64,000 nt of DNA. Source: Niebla homalea (taxonomy: Eukaryota; Ascomycota; Lecanoromycetes; Lecanorales; Ramalinaceae). The first letter of the stretch is position 1, and every line of letters starts with the position of its first letter. Under the pieces are notes generated by a model that saw only the letters and a list, made by a program, of their open reading frames with translations, had not been told where the DNA came from and made no database searches. Positions 13,871-25,999 of this stretch are shown here, in pieces. Made by a program: the position numbers and the translations under genes. Location of the stretch: the NCBI GenBank assembly GCA_019925105.1, contig JAHGAU010000018.1:806001-870000 (forward strand), given 5' to 3'.

Positions 13871-14081
13871 TATTAAGTTAAATATATATTTAAAACTTAA
13901 GGGTAATATAATAATATAAAATATATATATAACCTTAATAAATAATATATTTAATAAATAAATTAATTATTAAAGAAGTAAAAAGAAAAGTGGGAAGGAT
14001 AGGTATTAAGTATTCCTATGGCCCAGTTACGCTAAAGTCACGAGGTAAGCACTAACCCCTATATTGTTTCCTACTATAATA
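13871..14081 (-). repeat. Right LTR (5' LTR) of the Gypsy element
   Basis: This 211-bp copy of the left LTR keeps more C and G than its partner in the block near 13,990-14,070 (for example GTGGGAAGG and CAGTTACGC), so it seems slightly less mutated. It carried the promoter of the element in minus orientation. The flanking AATAT at 14,082-14,086 repeats the left target site. Confidence 0.9.
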
Positions 14082-15480
14082 AATATTTACCTTTTAATTT
14101 ATAGTATTTTTATATATATAAATTATTTAAAATTAAAATAAGCTTATAAAATTTATCTTTAATAAATAAGAACTTATGGGGCTTAATTTATATTATATAA
14201 ATATAAGTTTATTTATATAATTAAAAACTTAAAATTATATAATATAATAATTATAATAAACTTAAATAGAATTACGATAAAGCCGGATACCAGTATTAAA
14301 GTCCTTAATTTTTAAATAAATAAAAAGCTTAATTAAAAAAATTATATAAGAAAAATTTAAAAAAAAATAACTTTATAAGAAAAAGGCCTTATTTATCTCG
14401 CTATATTAATATAAAAAGTTATATTATAGAAGGCTTAAACCGTTTACCAGGCCGTAATAAAGCCAGCTATAATATATATTATAATTATTTAATATATACC
14501 TAAAGGTACTCCGGGATATAGGAAAAAGCTTATTTAAATATTATAGAAAGTCTAGAACCGGTATTTAAAAATAAATAACGGTACTTATAAAGTAACTTTA
14601 TTCACGGTATTAAAGTCTAAGGTCTTTATACCGTTAATTAAGGTTTTATTAAATTAAATAATTACTTAAATAAGGTTAAAGAAATATATATACTTAATTA
14701 CGATAATAGGAAATAAATGGATCCGTTAGAATCTTAATAAGTTTTAAGTTAAAAAGAGTAAATTAAAGATATTTATCCTTCTTTTTATTAAAATAAAATA
14801 AAAATAAATTAAAAAAGAAGTTAATTTTATTAATATCCCGGAGGCCAGTTTAAACGTATATAAATTGTTATTAAGCGTAAAAAAAACCGAGATTAAAGGG
14901 ATTTAAAGAGTAAAGATTATAATAATTATTTTATAAACTACGGTAAAGTAAATTAAATATTTACGGAAATATAGGGACTTTATACCTTAAAGTTATTGTT
15001 ATTTAACTTTTAATAATAAAAAGATTATTAATAAATATTTTTATTACTATAATATTATAAAAAAAAAATAATAACGTATTAACGATTTAACTCCGGACGG
15101 GTAAAAATAATTTAATTTACTTCCTATTTACTATATATACCGGAGGTTAAATAAACGTTAAATATAAATATAAATAAAGAAAATAAAACGTTATAAATAT
15201 TTTTATTTTTTATTTTTTATTTACGGAGGTTAAATTAAAACTTATTATAAAAGTTAATACTTATAATTATTATTAAATATTATTTATAAAGCGAAATATC
15301 CGGGTAATTATTAAGTTTATAATATTTACCGGATTATTATTATAATTCAGCTTTATTATAAAGATAAATAAGGTTATTAAAAACCTTATAAAGAAAACCT
15401 ATTATTAATTAAGGAAAAAAAAGAGAAGCGGAAACCGGTTATATTAATTATATAAACTGGAAAGCATTTTCTATAATTAT
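14082..15480 (+). mobile_element. LINE-A segment 2: RT thumb and C-terminal region
   Basis: LINE-A continues after the Gypsy insertion. The plus-strand frame gives a KYKFIYIIKN block near 14,200, then ITIKPDTSIKVLNF near 14,270-14,315, where the family reads I-T-I-K-P-D-x-S-x-R-V-L-G. A YIPKGTPGYRKKLI block follows near 14,490-14,530. These are the thumb and post-RT blocks of Tad-like LINEs. A Cys/His-rich C-terminal stretch is expected near 15,080-15,240, but its cysteines are mostly lost. The segment ends at 15,480 in TTTCTATAATTAT, which is repeated at 21,328-21,340, so LINE-C was inserted here. Confidence 0.85.
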
Positions 15481-16949
15481 TAATTAATTAATTTATACTA
15501 CGGCTTTAATTAAGTTAATTCCGGCGTTCCTTAATACTCGGCTATTTAGCCTTATTAATAACCGTAAAAAACCTGATATCTATAACGTTAAGAATAAAAA
15601 CCGGTATTTATTTAATTTTTACTTACGTCTTAAAGGCTAAAAGTATTTATAGCCGTTTAAAAAGTAAGAATTTATTTATACGTTTTTTTTTTTTAGAAAA
15701 CCTATAATATTACGATTAAATCCACTTAAAAATTACCTTTAAACCTATTGCTTTTCCGTTATTTTATGGGTTTATTTAATATTAAAAATTTAAAATTCCG
15801 ATTATACCATTAAATATCCTTATTAATATATATATTATTATTATTTTATTTATATAACTTTGTTAACCAATATAGTATCGCTTTTTATATTACCCCGGTA
15901 TTTATAGCCCCCTTAGCCCCTTATTAGGTATAGTTTTTCCGTTATTACTTTTTACCTTTAAATTAATAGTAAAGTTTTTTAATTAAGTTTTCGATTATTT
16001 TTTTTATTTCCTTAATTAAGTTAAACTATAATAATAAACCCGTAATTATTATAAATTTAACGGCCGTTTTAATATCCTTTTTATTAATAAGTATTTAATA
16101 ATAATTATTAATCTTTATCCTTTTAATTAATTTTAATTTAAGTTCTTTAAATAATAAATAAAAGATTAATATATATATAGTATCCTATTTTTATTATTTA
16201 TATTTATAATTAATATTAATCCGGTTATTAATATATATAATAAAAAAGAAGTAAATTAAGCCGTTTTTATTTATTTAAAGTTAAATTATTAATACGTTAT
16301 TATTTTTCCTTATAATCCTATAATACCGGAGATATTTAATAATAATTTTATTATTATTTAAAGTTAAGTATTATTATTTTTAAAGGATTAATTCTTTATA
16401 TTTACGTTAATACTATATTTACCTTTTTATAATCTATAGGGTAATTATTATTAATTTTACCTTTACGGTTTTCTTTTTTTCCGTTATTTTTATTTTAAAT
16501 AAGAATTTATATATTCCTATATTAATTTCTTAAACGTAAATTAAATTAATCTCTTTTTTAATTTACCTTAACTTAACTTCCGTAAAAAGGGTAAATATCG
16601 TTTTTCCGCGCTTTTTTATTTAAGGCCTTTTATAGTTTTAATAAATACGTTTATTTCCTATTAACGTAATTAAGTTTATATTTTTTTAAAACTTTATTTG
16701 AATAATTATTTAATTTAAGGTTAATTTTATTAATAATATAAAGATTTCGGATTCCAATATTAGGACGGGAGTTACTTTATATACTTTATTTATTATTCTT
16801 AGGTATTAGTTTTAAACCTTTTATAATTACCGGACGGGCTTTTTTTTATATTTAAATATATTTTTAAATACGTATTAAATAATTACCGCGTATATTATCG
16901 TAAACTTTATAACCATTTAATAAACGGTTTTAACCTTTTATAAGGTAGC

Positions 16950-18010
16950 TTCTTACGTTAATGCCATAAAGTAAATAAGGCCTTTTTCCTATAAAATTAT
17001 TTTCTTTTAAACCTTTCTTAAGTAATTTTTTTAATTTAATTTTTTATTAATTTATAAATTAAATATTTTAATACTGGTTTCCGGTTTTATTATTATATTA
17101 TTTAAGTTTATTATAATTATTATATTATATAGCTTTAAACTCCTTATTATATAAATAAATTTATATTTATATAGGGTAAATTAAACCTTATATATTTTTA
17201 TTTATTATAAATAAACTTTATAAGTTTATTTTAACTTTATAAGTTTATATAAATAAACATATTATAAGTTAAAAAGTAAATATTATTAATAAAGTTTTTT
17301 ATTTAAACCTTTTATTTTAACTTTATTGAATCTTTAATAAATAAGCCGTTAAAGAATAATAATAAGATTAAAAAAATAAAAAATTTTTAAAGAATCTCCG
17401 TTATTACGGGCTTTATTATATTTATTTTTTATCTTAAGTTAATTAATATTATTTAATTATTTAAGAAACTTTCTATTTAATTTATAAAGAAAAATAAAAT
17501 CCTTTTTTTCCGTAAATTATATAGTAACCTTTAATAATTTATTTTATTAAACGCCTTTATAATATTTAAGGAAAGAAGACTTATAAAGTATTTCTTCTTA
17601 TAATTTTATACCGTATATACGTTTTTAATTAAATTTTTAAAAGCCGTTTTTATTAACCGTCCTTTTCTTGCCCCTATTTATTAATTAAGGGGTAGTTTAT
17701 ACCTTTTTATATAATTATTTAAAATCTTTATAATTATCGTTTTTAAAGCCTTTTTTAACGTATAGAAAAATATTATAAATTTATATAACTTTATTTTTAA
17801 GTAATTTAATTTAACCGGCTTTTTAAGGATAATTATCTTGGTTTCCTTAAATTTACGGAAGTAATATTTTATATTAAGGTAAACTTAAAATAAATAAATA
17901 AAAACCTTTTTAAATAACGATATTATTATAAATAAGAACTTATTTAATATACCGTTAAGTCCGGAGGCTTTATTTTTTTTGGTTTATTAATTGTTTTAAT
18001 TATTATTTCT
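16950..18010 (-). pseudogene. LINE-C reverse transcriptase remnant
   Basis: The minus-strand frame starts with the KNKASGLNGILN block near 17,985-17,950 and runs through the same order of blocks as LINE-A and LINE-D. It is interrupted throughout by TAA from Gln and Trp codons. Its role was to copy element RNA at the nicked target. The frame order is undisturbed, which suggests substitutions rather than indels. Confidence 0.75.
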
Positions 18011-19949
18011 TAAGTTATTATTTTATTTATTATTATTAATTTAGGATATATTATACCGTTAATATTTATTAAGTTAACTTCTAGTAATAAAGGAAAAAAT
18101 ATTTTTTTAAGAGCCTTAATCTTATTATTAAAGGTATTTATTACCGTATTATTTAATTTTTTAAAGGTAAAAATTTAAAGATAAATTTAAATTTTTTATT
18201 CTATTTTATATTATATTTTATTAACTTCCAGATATTATAAAAAGAAACCGTTAAGTTATATATTATAGCCCGGAAATACGTTTATTTAACCTTCCGGATA
18301 ATTTTTTCCTTTTCTTTTTAAGTTTCCTTAAGCCGTTAAAGTGATTTTTAATTTTTATATTTAATAATTTATTTTATAAGCGCTTTTACCTTTATAGTTA
18401 TTTTTATATATTTTTCATTTTAATAAATTTTAACTCTTTAAGACGGCTTTATTATTAAGACTATAACGTTAATTATTTTATTTAAAATTTTTATTATTTA
18501 CTTTATAAAATAATCGATTTATCCTTTATTATTAAGTTAAAGGAGCTCCGTTAATTAAGATTTTATTTTTATTATTTTTATAAATATTTTAATTTCCTTA
18601 ATTATCTTTTATGTTTATTTAAACGGTAAAAACGGAGTTATATTAACAGATTAATTTAAGGTCATCTATATTAAGACGTAATTTAAACCGTATTTTAAAT
18701 CCTTTTAGAGTTTATATATTATAATTAAGTTAATAATATTTTCCGAGTTAAATATTACGTTAATTATAATTTTAAATTTATAACTTTTTTATATAATAAC
18801 CTTTTTTAACGTTAATAATATTAAATTAAGTTATATAATAATTATTAATAGCTTTTTAAATTTAATATAATTAATTATATAATCGTCTTCGTTTTATTAA
18901 ATATAATAAAAATTAAAATCTTTTATTAAGAAATATTTATTAAATACGGTTATAATATTTTTAAATAACAGGATTATAAAATGTTTTTTTTTATTAATTA
19001 ATAACGGATTATACGTATTATAAATATTTAAGTTATTTTTAATATCTTTTTTTTATATAATTTAAAGTATATATAGGTTCCCTTTATAATAAATAACGTT
19101 TTAATTATTTATATTTAACCTTTTATTAATAAAGAAATACGTCTGCGTTATTTTATTACCTTTAAAAACCAAATAAAAATTATCTTTTAAATTAATTAAA
19201 AAGTAAATATATAAATTATATAATAACTTTTATATTATTATAATATTAATATTTTTTACTTCCTTAAATTTAAATATCGGTATTACGGCTTTAATTACTT
19301 CTTTATATACGTTATATTATATTATTCTTAAAAACGTAAATATATTAAATATTAATATCCGTTAAACTTTCTTTATTAACTTTTATTTATATAAATCGTT
19401 TCTTTTTAAAATTAAATATTATTTATTTTATTTTTCTTATTATAATAATAATCCCGGTTAAGCGGTTAACCTTAAAGGTTAATATCGTTATAAGCTTCCT
19501 TTTTTTTACGTTATCGGTTATTATATTTTATTTTTCTTTATTTAATAAATTCTATTTATATTTTAAGACCGTTTTTAATTATTTTACCGGTTTAAGTTTA
19601 TATAAGTTATAACGTTAAATTTTAATTGTTATCTTAATTTCCTTATGTTAGGTCTCCTTCGTTTTTACTATATATTATAAATTTTATATTAAGTAATTAT
19701 TATTATTATATGTTACGTATTTTAACGTATTTTTTTATTAAGCTTTTTATTATTAAGTTAACGTATTTATACGTATTATACCCTTTAATATATATTATAT
19801 ACTTTATATTATTAAAATATTTTATAATAATATATTTATACCTTTAATATTTAAAGTATTAATAAATATCCGTTATTTAATTTTAAGGTTTTATTAATTT
19901 AAAAGATTTACTTTTTATTATCTTTTTATTAAGGATATTATTATATATC

Positions 19950-21150
19950 CTTATTAACGTTACGTTTAAGATAACCGTAAAATATCTTTTTATATAATTA
20001 AAAACGTTTAATTTCTTTATTATAAAAAGGAAACTATAATTAATGATTTTTAGTTTAAAATAAAGGACTATATTCTTTTTTTTTATTTATTTTAAAATAA
20101 CTTCTTTTTCCTTTTTTATAAACTTTATTAAATATATCTTATTTACTGCGATAATAAAGGATTACCTTAATATTCTTACCGTTTTATACCTTTTTTTACC
20201 GGCTTATTCTTTTAACTTTTCTAGTTTTTTTTTTGTTTTTAATAAAGTTATATTAAGGAAAATATCCTTATTTTATAGCTTATATATTATAATAATTTGC
20301 TCCGTTAATAGCTTTCCCGTTACCTTAAACGCCTTTATTAATTATAACGGGTTTATGTTTATTATTATACTTTTTTCTTTTTTACTTAATAATTATATAA
20401 TTATTATTTTCATTTTCCTTAATATTACCGTTTTCTTTTCCGTCCTTATTTCCTTTACCGTTAACGTTAACGCCGCTTTTATAACTTTTATTATTTAACT
20501 TATTTTTACTCCCTTCTTTAAAGTTTCCTCCGTTATTCCTTCGCTTTATATATATATATTTTTATTTCTTTTTACTTCCGTCCGCCGGCGTTTTTATTAT
20601 TACCCTTTAAGCTTTATATAGTTTTTTTAATTCCCTTAAATTTCTCCCTATATTTACATAAAAATCTTTTATTCTTTATAACCCGATTTATAGTATTAAT
20701 TAAGTCTTTAACATAATATTTTTCTATATAATTATAAAAAGGCCTTTTAATATTTTTACCGCTTTTTCTTTTTTTACTTTTCCCTTACGTATTTAATAAT
20801 TATTTCTTTTTATAATTTATTCTTATTTATTTAATATCTCTTTATCTTTATTTAACTCTTTTTTAATTTATATATACTTAATAAGGCCTTTTATACCTCC
20901 GTTTACCCTTTATCCGTCCCCGTATACCGTCTTTATTCCCTTTATTTTTTATTTATTATTTTTTATAATAATATTTTTACGCGTTATACGCGTTTTTTTA
21001 TATATATCTTATTAATTATAAGCTCCTTATTTAATTTAAGGCTTTTTTATCTTATATTTATTATATTATTTATATAACTTATTATTATTCCTATTGATTT
21101 AAGCCGTTTACCTTTCCTTCCTTTTTATTTTTACTATTATTCCGCTTCCG
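19950..21150 (-). pseudogene. LINE-C ORF1 (gag-like) remnant
   Basis: The region aligns with ORF1 of LINE-D on the opposite strand. Long T-rich runs on the plus strand are the A-rich, lysine-heavy codons of ORF1. The zinc-knuckle region falls near 20,165-20,090, corresponding to the better preserved YYYGK.NIFNKVYKKG string of LINE-D. ORF1 proteins of this clade bind the element RNA. No frame is intact. Confidence 0.6.
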
Positions 21151-21251
21151 CTTATCGTATTTAAGGTATTATTCTCATTATTACTTAAGCTATATACGCG
21201 TATATCGTTTCTGACCTCTAAGGTCCCGTTATTCGTCGTTATTTACCTTAA

Positions 21252-21327
21252 ATCGGAATTTAATTTAATAAACTTCTTGGAATTTAATTTAATAAACTTC
21301 TTTAAATTTAATTTAATAAACTTCTTC
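21252..21327 (-). repeat. Three short tandem repeats at the 5' end of LINE-C
   Basis: Three near-identical copies of about 23-25 bp with the core TTTAATTTAATAAACTTCTT lie just outside the usual LINE 5' start (near 21,245) and inside the target duplication. They therefore belong to the element. Tandem repeats at this place could be promoter monomers, as known from some LINEs. The other 5' ends here (26.87, 43.08 and 62.96 kb) do not carry them. Confidence 0.75.
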
Positions 21328-21785
21328 TTTCTATAATTATAAGGATATAATAATAAATATTTATTAAAAGTCCTTAAAAAAGTTAATAATAATAATAATA
21401 TAAGAAAAATATATATTAAACGTATAAATATTAATAAAGATATTTAAAGGCGTTATATAAGGTTAAGGTAATATAAATATATAAAGGAGCGGAAAAGCAA
21501 TAAGCTTAAAAGTAATTTTTATAAGGATATAATCGTAATATTATGGATTTTCTTAGGGGAATTAAAATATAGGAAGTATATAAATAAATTACTATTTTTT
21601 AAACGGCCATTAATATCCTTTACCTTAAGGGATAAAGGGTAAAGGCCTGGTAAACGCCGGTTTTTACCTTAACGTTATAAGTATCAGGTTTTTACGGTTA
21701 TTAGTAAGGCTAAAAGGCCGCGTATTAAGGAACGCCGGAATTAGCTTAACTAAATCCGTAATATAAATTAATCAATCAATTAATT
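21328..21785 (+). mobile_element. LINE-A segment 3: 3' end and (AATC)n tail
   Basis: LINE-A resumes with the duplicated TTTCTATAATTAT and runs through the conserved family 3' end. That includes GGGATAAAGGGTAAAGGCC near 21,630, AACGCCGGTTTTTACC, and the terminal AACGCCGGAATTAGC... block, ending AATCAATCAATTAATT at about 21,785. It is less eroded than segment 2, keeping runs such as GGCCTGGTAAACGCCGG. Confidence 0.9.
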
Positions 21786-22812
21786 AAAAAGATTTAAAGA
21801 ATAAAGGCTATAACGATCGTTTTATAAACTATAATAAAGTAAATTAAACGTTAATAAAAATATAAAGACTTTATACCTTAAAGTTATTATTATTTAACTT
21901 TTAATAATAAAAAGATTATTAATAAATATTTCCGTTATTATAATATTATAAAGAAAAGTAATAACGTATTAATAATTTAATTCCGGATAAATAAAAATAA
22001 TTTAACTTATTTCTTATTTATTATATATATTAAAAATTAAACGGACGTTAAATATAAATATAAATAAAGAAAATAAAACGTTATATATATTTTTATCTTT
22101 TATTTTTTATTTATAACGGTTAAGTTAAAACTTATCGTAAAAATTAATATTTATAATTACCGTTAAATATTATTTATAAAGCGAAATATCCGGATAATTA
22201 TTAAATTTATAATATTTATTGGATTATTATTATAGTTTAATTTTATTATAAAAATAAATAAGGTTATTAAAGACTTTACGGAAAAGGCCCGCTATTAATT
22301 AAAAAAGAAAAAGAAAAGCGGAAACTTATTATATTAATTATATAAACCGGAAAGTATCTTTTATAGCCGTAAAAATATAATAATAAATACTTATTAAAGA
22401 ATTTTAAAAAAGTTAATAACGATAATAATATAAGAAAGATATATATTAAATACGTAAGTATTAATAAAGATATTTAAAGGTATTATATAAATTTAAAATA
22501 ATATAAATATATAAAAAAGTAAAAAAGCAATAAGTTTAAAGGTAGCCTTTATAAAGATACGGTTATAATATTATAGATTTTCTTAAGGGAGTTAAAATAT
22601 AAAAAGTATATAAATAGATTATTACTTTTTAAATAACCGTTAATATCCTTTACCTAAGGGATAAAGGGTAAAAGCCTAATAAACGCCGGTTTTTACTTTA
22701 ACATTATAAGTATTAGGTTTTTACGGTTATTAATAAAGTTAAAAAACCGCGTATTAAGGAACGCCGGAATTAACTTTATTAGATCCGTAGTATAAATTAA
22801 TTAATCAATTAA
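21786..22812 (+). mobile_element. LINE-B: 5'-truncated LINE directly behind LINE-A's tail
   Basis: This is a 1,027-bp copy of the same LINE, starting in the C-terminal part of ORF2 (it aligns with 14,890 onward in LINE-A) and ending with the family 3' terminus and an AATTAATCAATTAATT tail. Its truncated 5' end lies immediately against the (AATC)n tail of LINE-A. No separate target duplication can be told apart from the tail repeats. 5' truncation is typical of incomplete target-primed reverse transcription. Confidence 0.88.
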
Positions 22813-23537
22813 TTATTTATTTAAATAAAAAGAAGAATAATATTATTTAAATTTTTAAAAACTTTAACAATATTCGTTATAATAATTATAAATTTATATA
22901 TAAGGTAGAAAGTCTTTTAAATAATAACGGTATATAAATAGTTAATTTTACTAAAATTACAACGTATATATCGGGTATAATAATAAAATAGTTTTTTATT
23001 TTTTTTACGGCTTAAGAATATATTAATAACATTAATAAAGGCTAAAATTAATTCAAAAATATTTTTTATAATAATCTTAATTTTTAAATTTATGTTAAAT
23101 ATTTAAATATATAATAAGCCGATTATAATTATCTATTAAAATACGATTACGGCTTTTTTTATTGGCCTAAATTTTACGTAAATTAATAAAGAGTTAATAA
23201 ATATCGGTTTATTTATAAATTAACGTATTTAAATGTATTTAAATAACATTTAAAATTAATCGGTTTATTATTAAAAAAAGAAATTATAATATCGATACGA
23301 TTACGATAAAAGTATCGGCTTATTTAAATAAATTCAATAATATTTAATACGAGGCCTTTATTATTATTATTAAGAAAATCGAATATTATTAAAAATAACC
23401 TATTTTTTTTTATAGAATATTAGTAAAATAAAAAAACGTTTCTATATACGGCTTTTTACGTCTATTATTATTTAAAAAATAATATGGTTTTATACGTTAT
23501 TTTATCCGGTATTATAATTTTACTTTTATTAAATAAT

Positions 23538-23608
23538 TAAACCTTGCTTTCAATAGCATTGCCATAGAGGATACTAAGGCCGAAGCCGGCGACGACGGAA
23601 TTAAGGAT
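23538..23608. other. GC-rich insertion of about 70 bp in the left arm
   Basis: The block starting near AACCTTGCTTTCAATAGC and ending GACGACGGAATTAAGG has many C and G and keeps CpA and TpG, unlike everything around it. The right arm reads straight through this point, so the block is an insertion in the left arm. ATTAA or TTAA lies on both sides and could be a target duplication. At 70 bp it is too short for RIP to have recognised as a repeat. Its origin is unknown. Confidence 0.6.
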
Positions 23609-25384
23609 TAAGCCTTTTATTTTCGTTTTAAGATTCTACTAAAAATCTTTAAATATTTTTATATTAATATTAAAAATTTATTAATAAAAATAGAGTTAAT
23701 TAAGAAATAAATTAATAATTTAAAATAAAATTTTTATATAATATAAGAATTATATTAAAATTATTAATAATTCTTTTAAAAATATTATAAATAATAAAGT
23801 AAATTTTAATAGAATTCTTATTATTTTTAATAATAATTCTATTTAAATTTTATTAATCGTTCCGTATAATAATTAAATTAAATAGATAAATATATTTATT
23901 AAAAATTCAATAATATAATACCGATTTATTTAATTAATTTTTCTTAAAATGTACGCTTTAAAGCCGGGAAAAAAATATAAAATATATATAATAATTAAAA
24001 AAAAAATTTTATAATAAATAATAATACGGTTTTATTAATTTATTTAAAAAGATTATAAATAAATATTTCGATAAAAATACATTATATAAAAACATTTATT
24101 TTACGGTTAAAATTAATAATAATAATATTGAATCCAACTTTTTAAAGGATTATATTATTTTTATTTTAATTAATAAAACGGTTAAAGCTTTAAATTTTAA
24201 AGTTTTTAAAATTCAATAATAAATTTAAGGTTTATTTTAATAACGATAATGCGGACTTTATAAATAAATATATAACGGAAATCCTAAATAAATACGAATT
24301 ATTCAGTTTATTTTATTATGAATTAACTTTAAAAAAACGTAATAATAATACTATTATATAATATATAGTTTACCGTTAAACTCGCTAATAAAATAAAAAT
24401 AAAAATACTTTATATAAATTAAAACTTTATTAAAATTATAATTTTTAATAATTAATTTTACGGTTATATTTATATCCTTTTCCGGGTAAAATTAAATATT
24501 ATTAAAAATAAATTATTATTCATATTAACTAAATAATAATTATTAATTCGGTTTTATTTTACTTTTATTATTAATAAATTTTAAAAATAATTTTTAAATA
24601 AAATAAATCTCGCTTTAAAAAAATTCATATTTAATTACGATTAATTTTATGTTATTTTTTTACGGGTAATAAACGTTTTAAATTTCTCAATATTACTAAA
24701 TAATAAGTTAAGTTAACGAGTTATTAATATCGTTTAAACCAAAATATTGTTTTACCGTTAAATAAAAATAATATAAAAGCCGTTTTTATTTTATATCCGT
24801 TTTATCAGTTTCAGTTTCAGTTTTATTTTTATTTTTAATTTATTTTTATTTTTAAATTGTTTGAATTTACCCCGGTAATAAAGCCGTTATGATTAAATAA
24901 TTAAAAGTAAAAAATATAATTAAAACCGGTAATAAATAAAACAGGTTATAAATAAAAAATAAAAATAAAAAGTTAAACCCGAATAAATAATAATATACGA
25001 TTATAACTATATTTCGGATGTTACGTTAATTAATAGAATTTAATAAATTTAATTTATTTATTACTAGGAAAAATTATTATATTTAAATAATAGAATTAAA
25101 ATTAAATAAAAATGTAAATAATAAATCTATTTTTTTATTTTTATTTTTATTTTGAATACTATGGACTTTTCGTATAAAATATATTAAATATTAAATATTT
25201 TATTAACTTATTCGGGTATAATATTTACGTTATTATCGTTACCGGTTTTTTTGTTATTTCCGCCGATTTAAAATTATATATATATATATTTATCTTAACG
25301 GTTTTTTAATATAATTTTATAATTTATATATACGTATTTAAATACATATAAAATATAATAAGATAAAATAATATTTACTTTTCA

Positions 25385-25850
25385 TAATCTTTTAATATAA
25401 TAAAATCAAAAAAATTATAATTACTTTAAGAACTTTATTCTTAAAATAAAGTTTATTTAACGTAATACCCATTTTTCGTATTTTTTTATTATAATAAATT
25501 AAAAAAATTATAATTATTTCAAAAATTTTTACGGTTAAATTTATTTAATATAATATCCGCTTTTCATATTCTTTTATTATAATAAGATAGAAAAAGGGTA
25601 ATTATTTTAAAAAATTTTTTATAATAAAGTCTATTTAACGCAATATTTACTTCTTATATTCTTTTATTACGATAAGATAAAAAAGTCGTAATTTCTTTAA
25701 ATATTTTACTTTTATAATAAGGTTTATTTAACCTAATACCCGTTTTTCATATTCTTTTATTATAATAATTTAAAAAGACCGTATTTATTTTAAAAACTTT
25801 ATTTTTACGGTAAAGCCTTTATTATTTATTTTTTATTTAAAGTAATATTT
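25385..25850 (+). repeat. Minisatellite array 1 (about 90-bp unit)
   Basis: About five units with a period near 90 bp. The repeated landmark is an AATACCC/AATATCC..TTTTTCATATTCTTTTATTATAATAA block at about 25,459, 25,548, 25,637 and 25,730. It is the same family as arrays 2, 3 and 4; arrays 2 and 3 are in the opposite orientation. The array ends at the GACCGAAAAGGATTTCGG motif. Confidence 0.8.
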
Positions 25851-25999
25851 AATTCAAGTATATTTTTATAGTTATTATTTAAAAATAACATATTTATATT
25901 AGAGAACTTTACTATTAGATAACTATTTTAAAGACCGAAAAGGATTTCGGAAATATCCCAACCTCGTTTAAGTTTATTAATATATTTTATAATAATATA

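Larger units (their letters stand above)
6668..14081 (-). mobile_element. Ty3/Gypsy LTR retrotransposon, full length, RIP-inactivated
   Basis: This is a 7,414-bp LTR retrotransposon read on the minus strand and inserted into LINE-A. Its 211-bp LTRs (6,668-6,878 and 13,871-14,081) align end to end. AATAT lies directly outside both (6,663-6,667 and 14,082-14,086), a typical 5-bp integrase target duplication. A pyrimidine run beside the left LTR is the polypurine tract in the element's own sense, so the right LTR is the 5' LTR. The pol order on the minus strand is RT (about 11.6-11.0 kb), RNase H (about 10.9-10.35 kb) and integrase (about 9.83-8.9 kb), which is Ty3/Gypsy rather than Copia order. 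The 11.9-13.87 kb part should hold gag and protease but is too degraded to show motifs. I could not confirm a chromodomain. Stops are frequent, so the copy is dead. Confidence 0.92.
15481..21327 (-). mobile_element. LINE-C: full-length Tad-like LINE inserted in LINE-A
   Basis: This 5,847-bp minus-strand copy is flanked by a 13-bp duplication of LINE-A sequence (15,468-15,480 and 21,328-21,340), as expected for target-primed reverse transcription. Its 3' tail is the (TTAA)n-like remnant of (AATC)n at 15,481-15,500. Its 5' end has the family's GACGAATAACGGGACC start near 21,240, preceded by three copies of a short tandem repeat. By alignment to LINE-D, ORF1 spans about 21.15-19.95 kb, the endonuclease about 19.3-18.6 kb and the RT about 18.0-16.95 kb. 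The block KASGLNGILN near 17,955-17,985 matches the family's K-A-P-G-P-D-G-I. Every domain is full of TAA stops. Confidence 0.9.
22813..25960 (+). repeat. Left arm of a 3-kb inverted repeat (partner 57.40-60.61 kb)
   Basis: This sequence matches the reverse complement of 57,400-60,610 along its length. Examples are the TTAATCGGTTTATTATTAAA block at 23,258 against its complement at 60,210-60,225, the CGCTAATAAAATAAAAATAA block at 24,380 against about 58,950, and the palindrome-like motif GACCGAAAAGGATTTCGG at 25,933 against about 57,434. The arm ends in the minisatellite array at 25,385-25,850. No protein family was recognised. It carries RIP signatures, as expected of a duplicated sequence. 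The left edge lies against LINE-B's tail. Confidence 0.8.
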
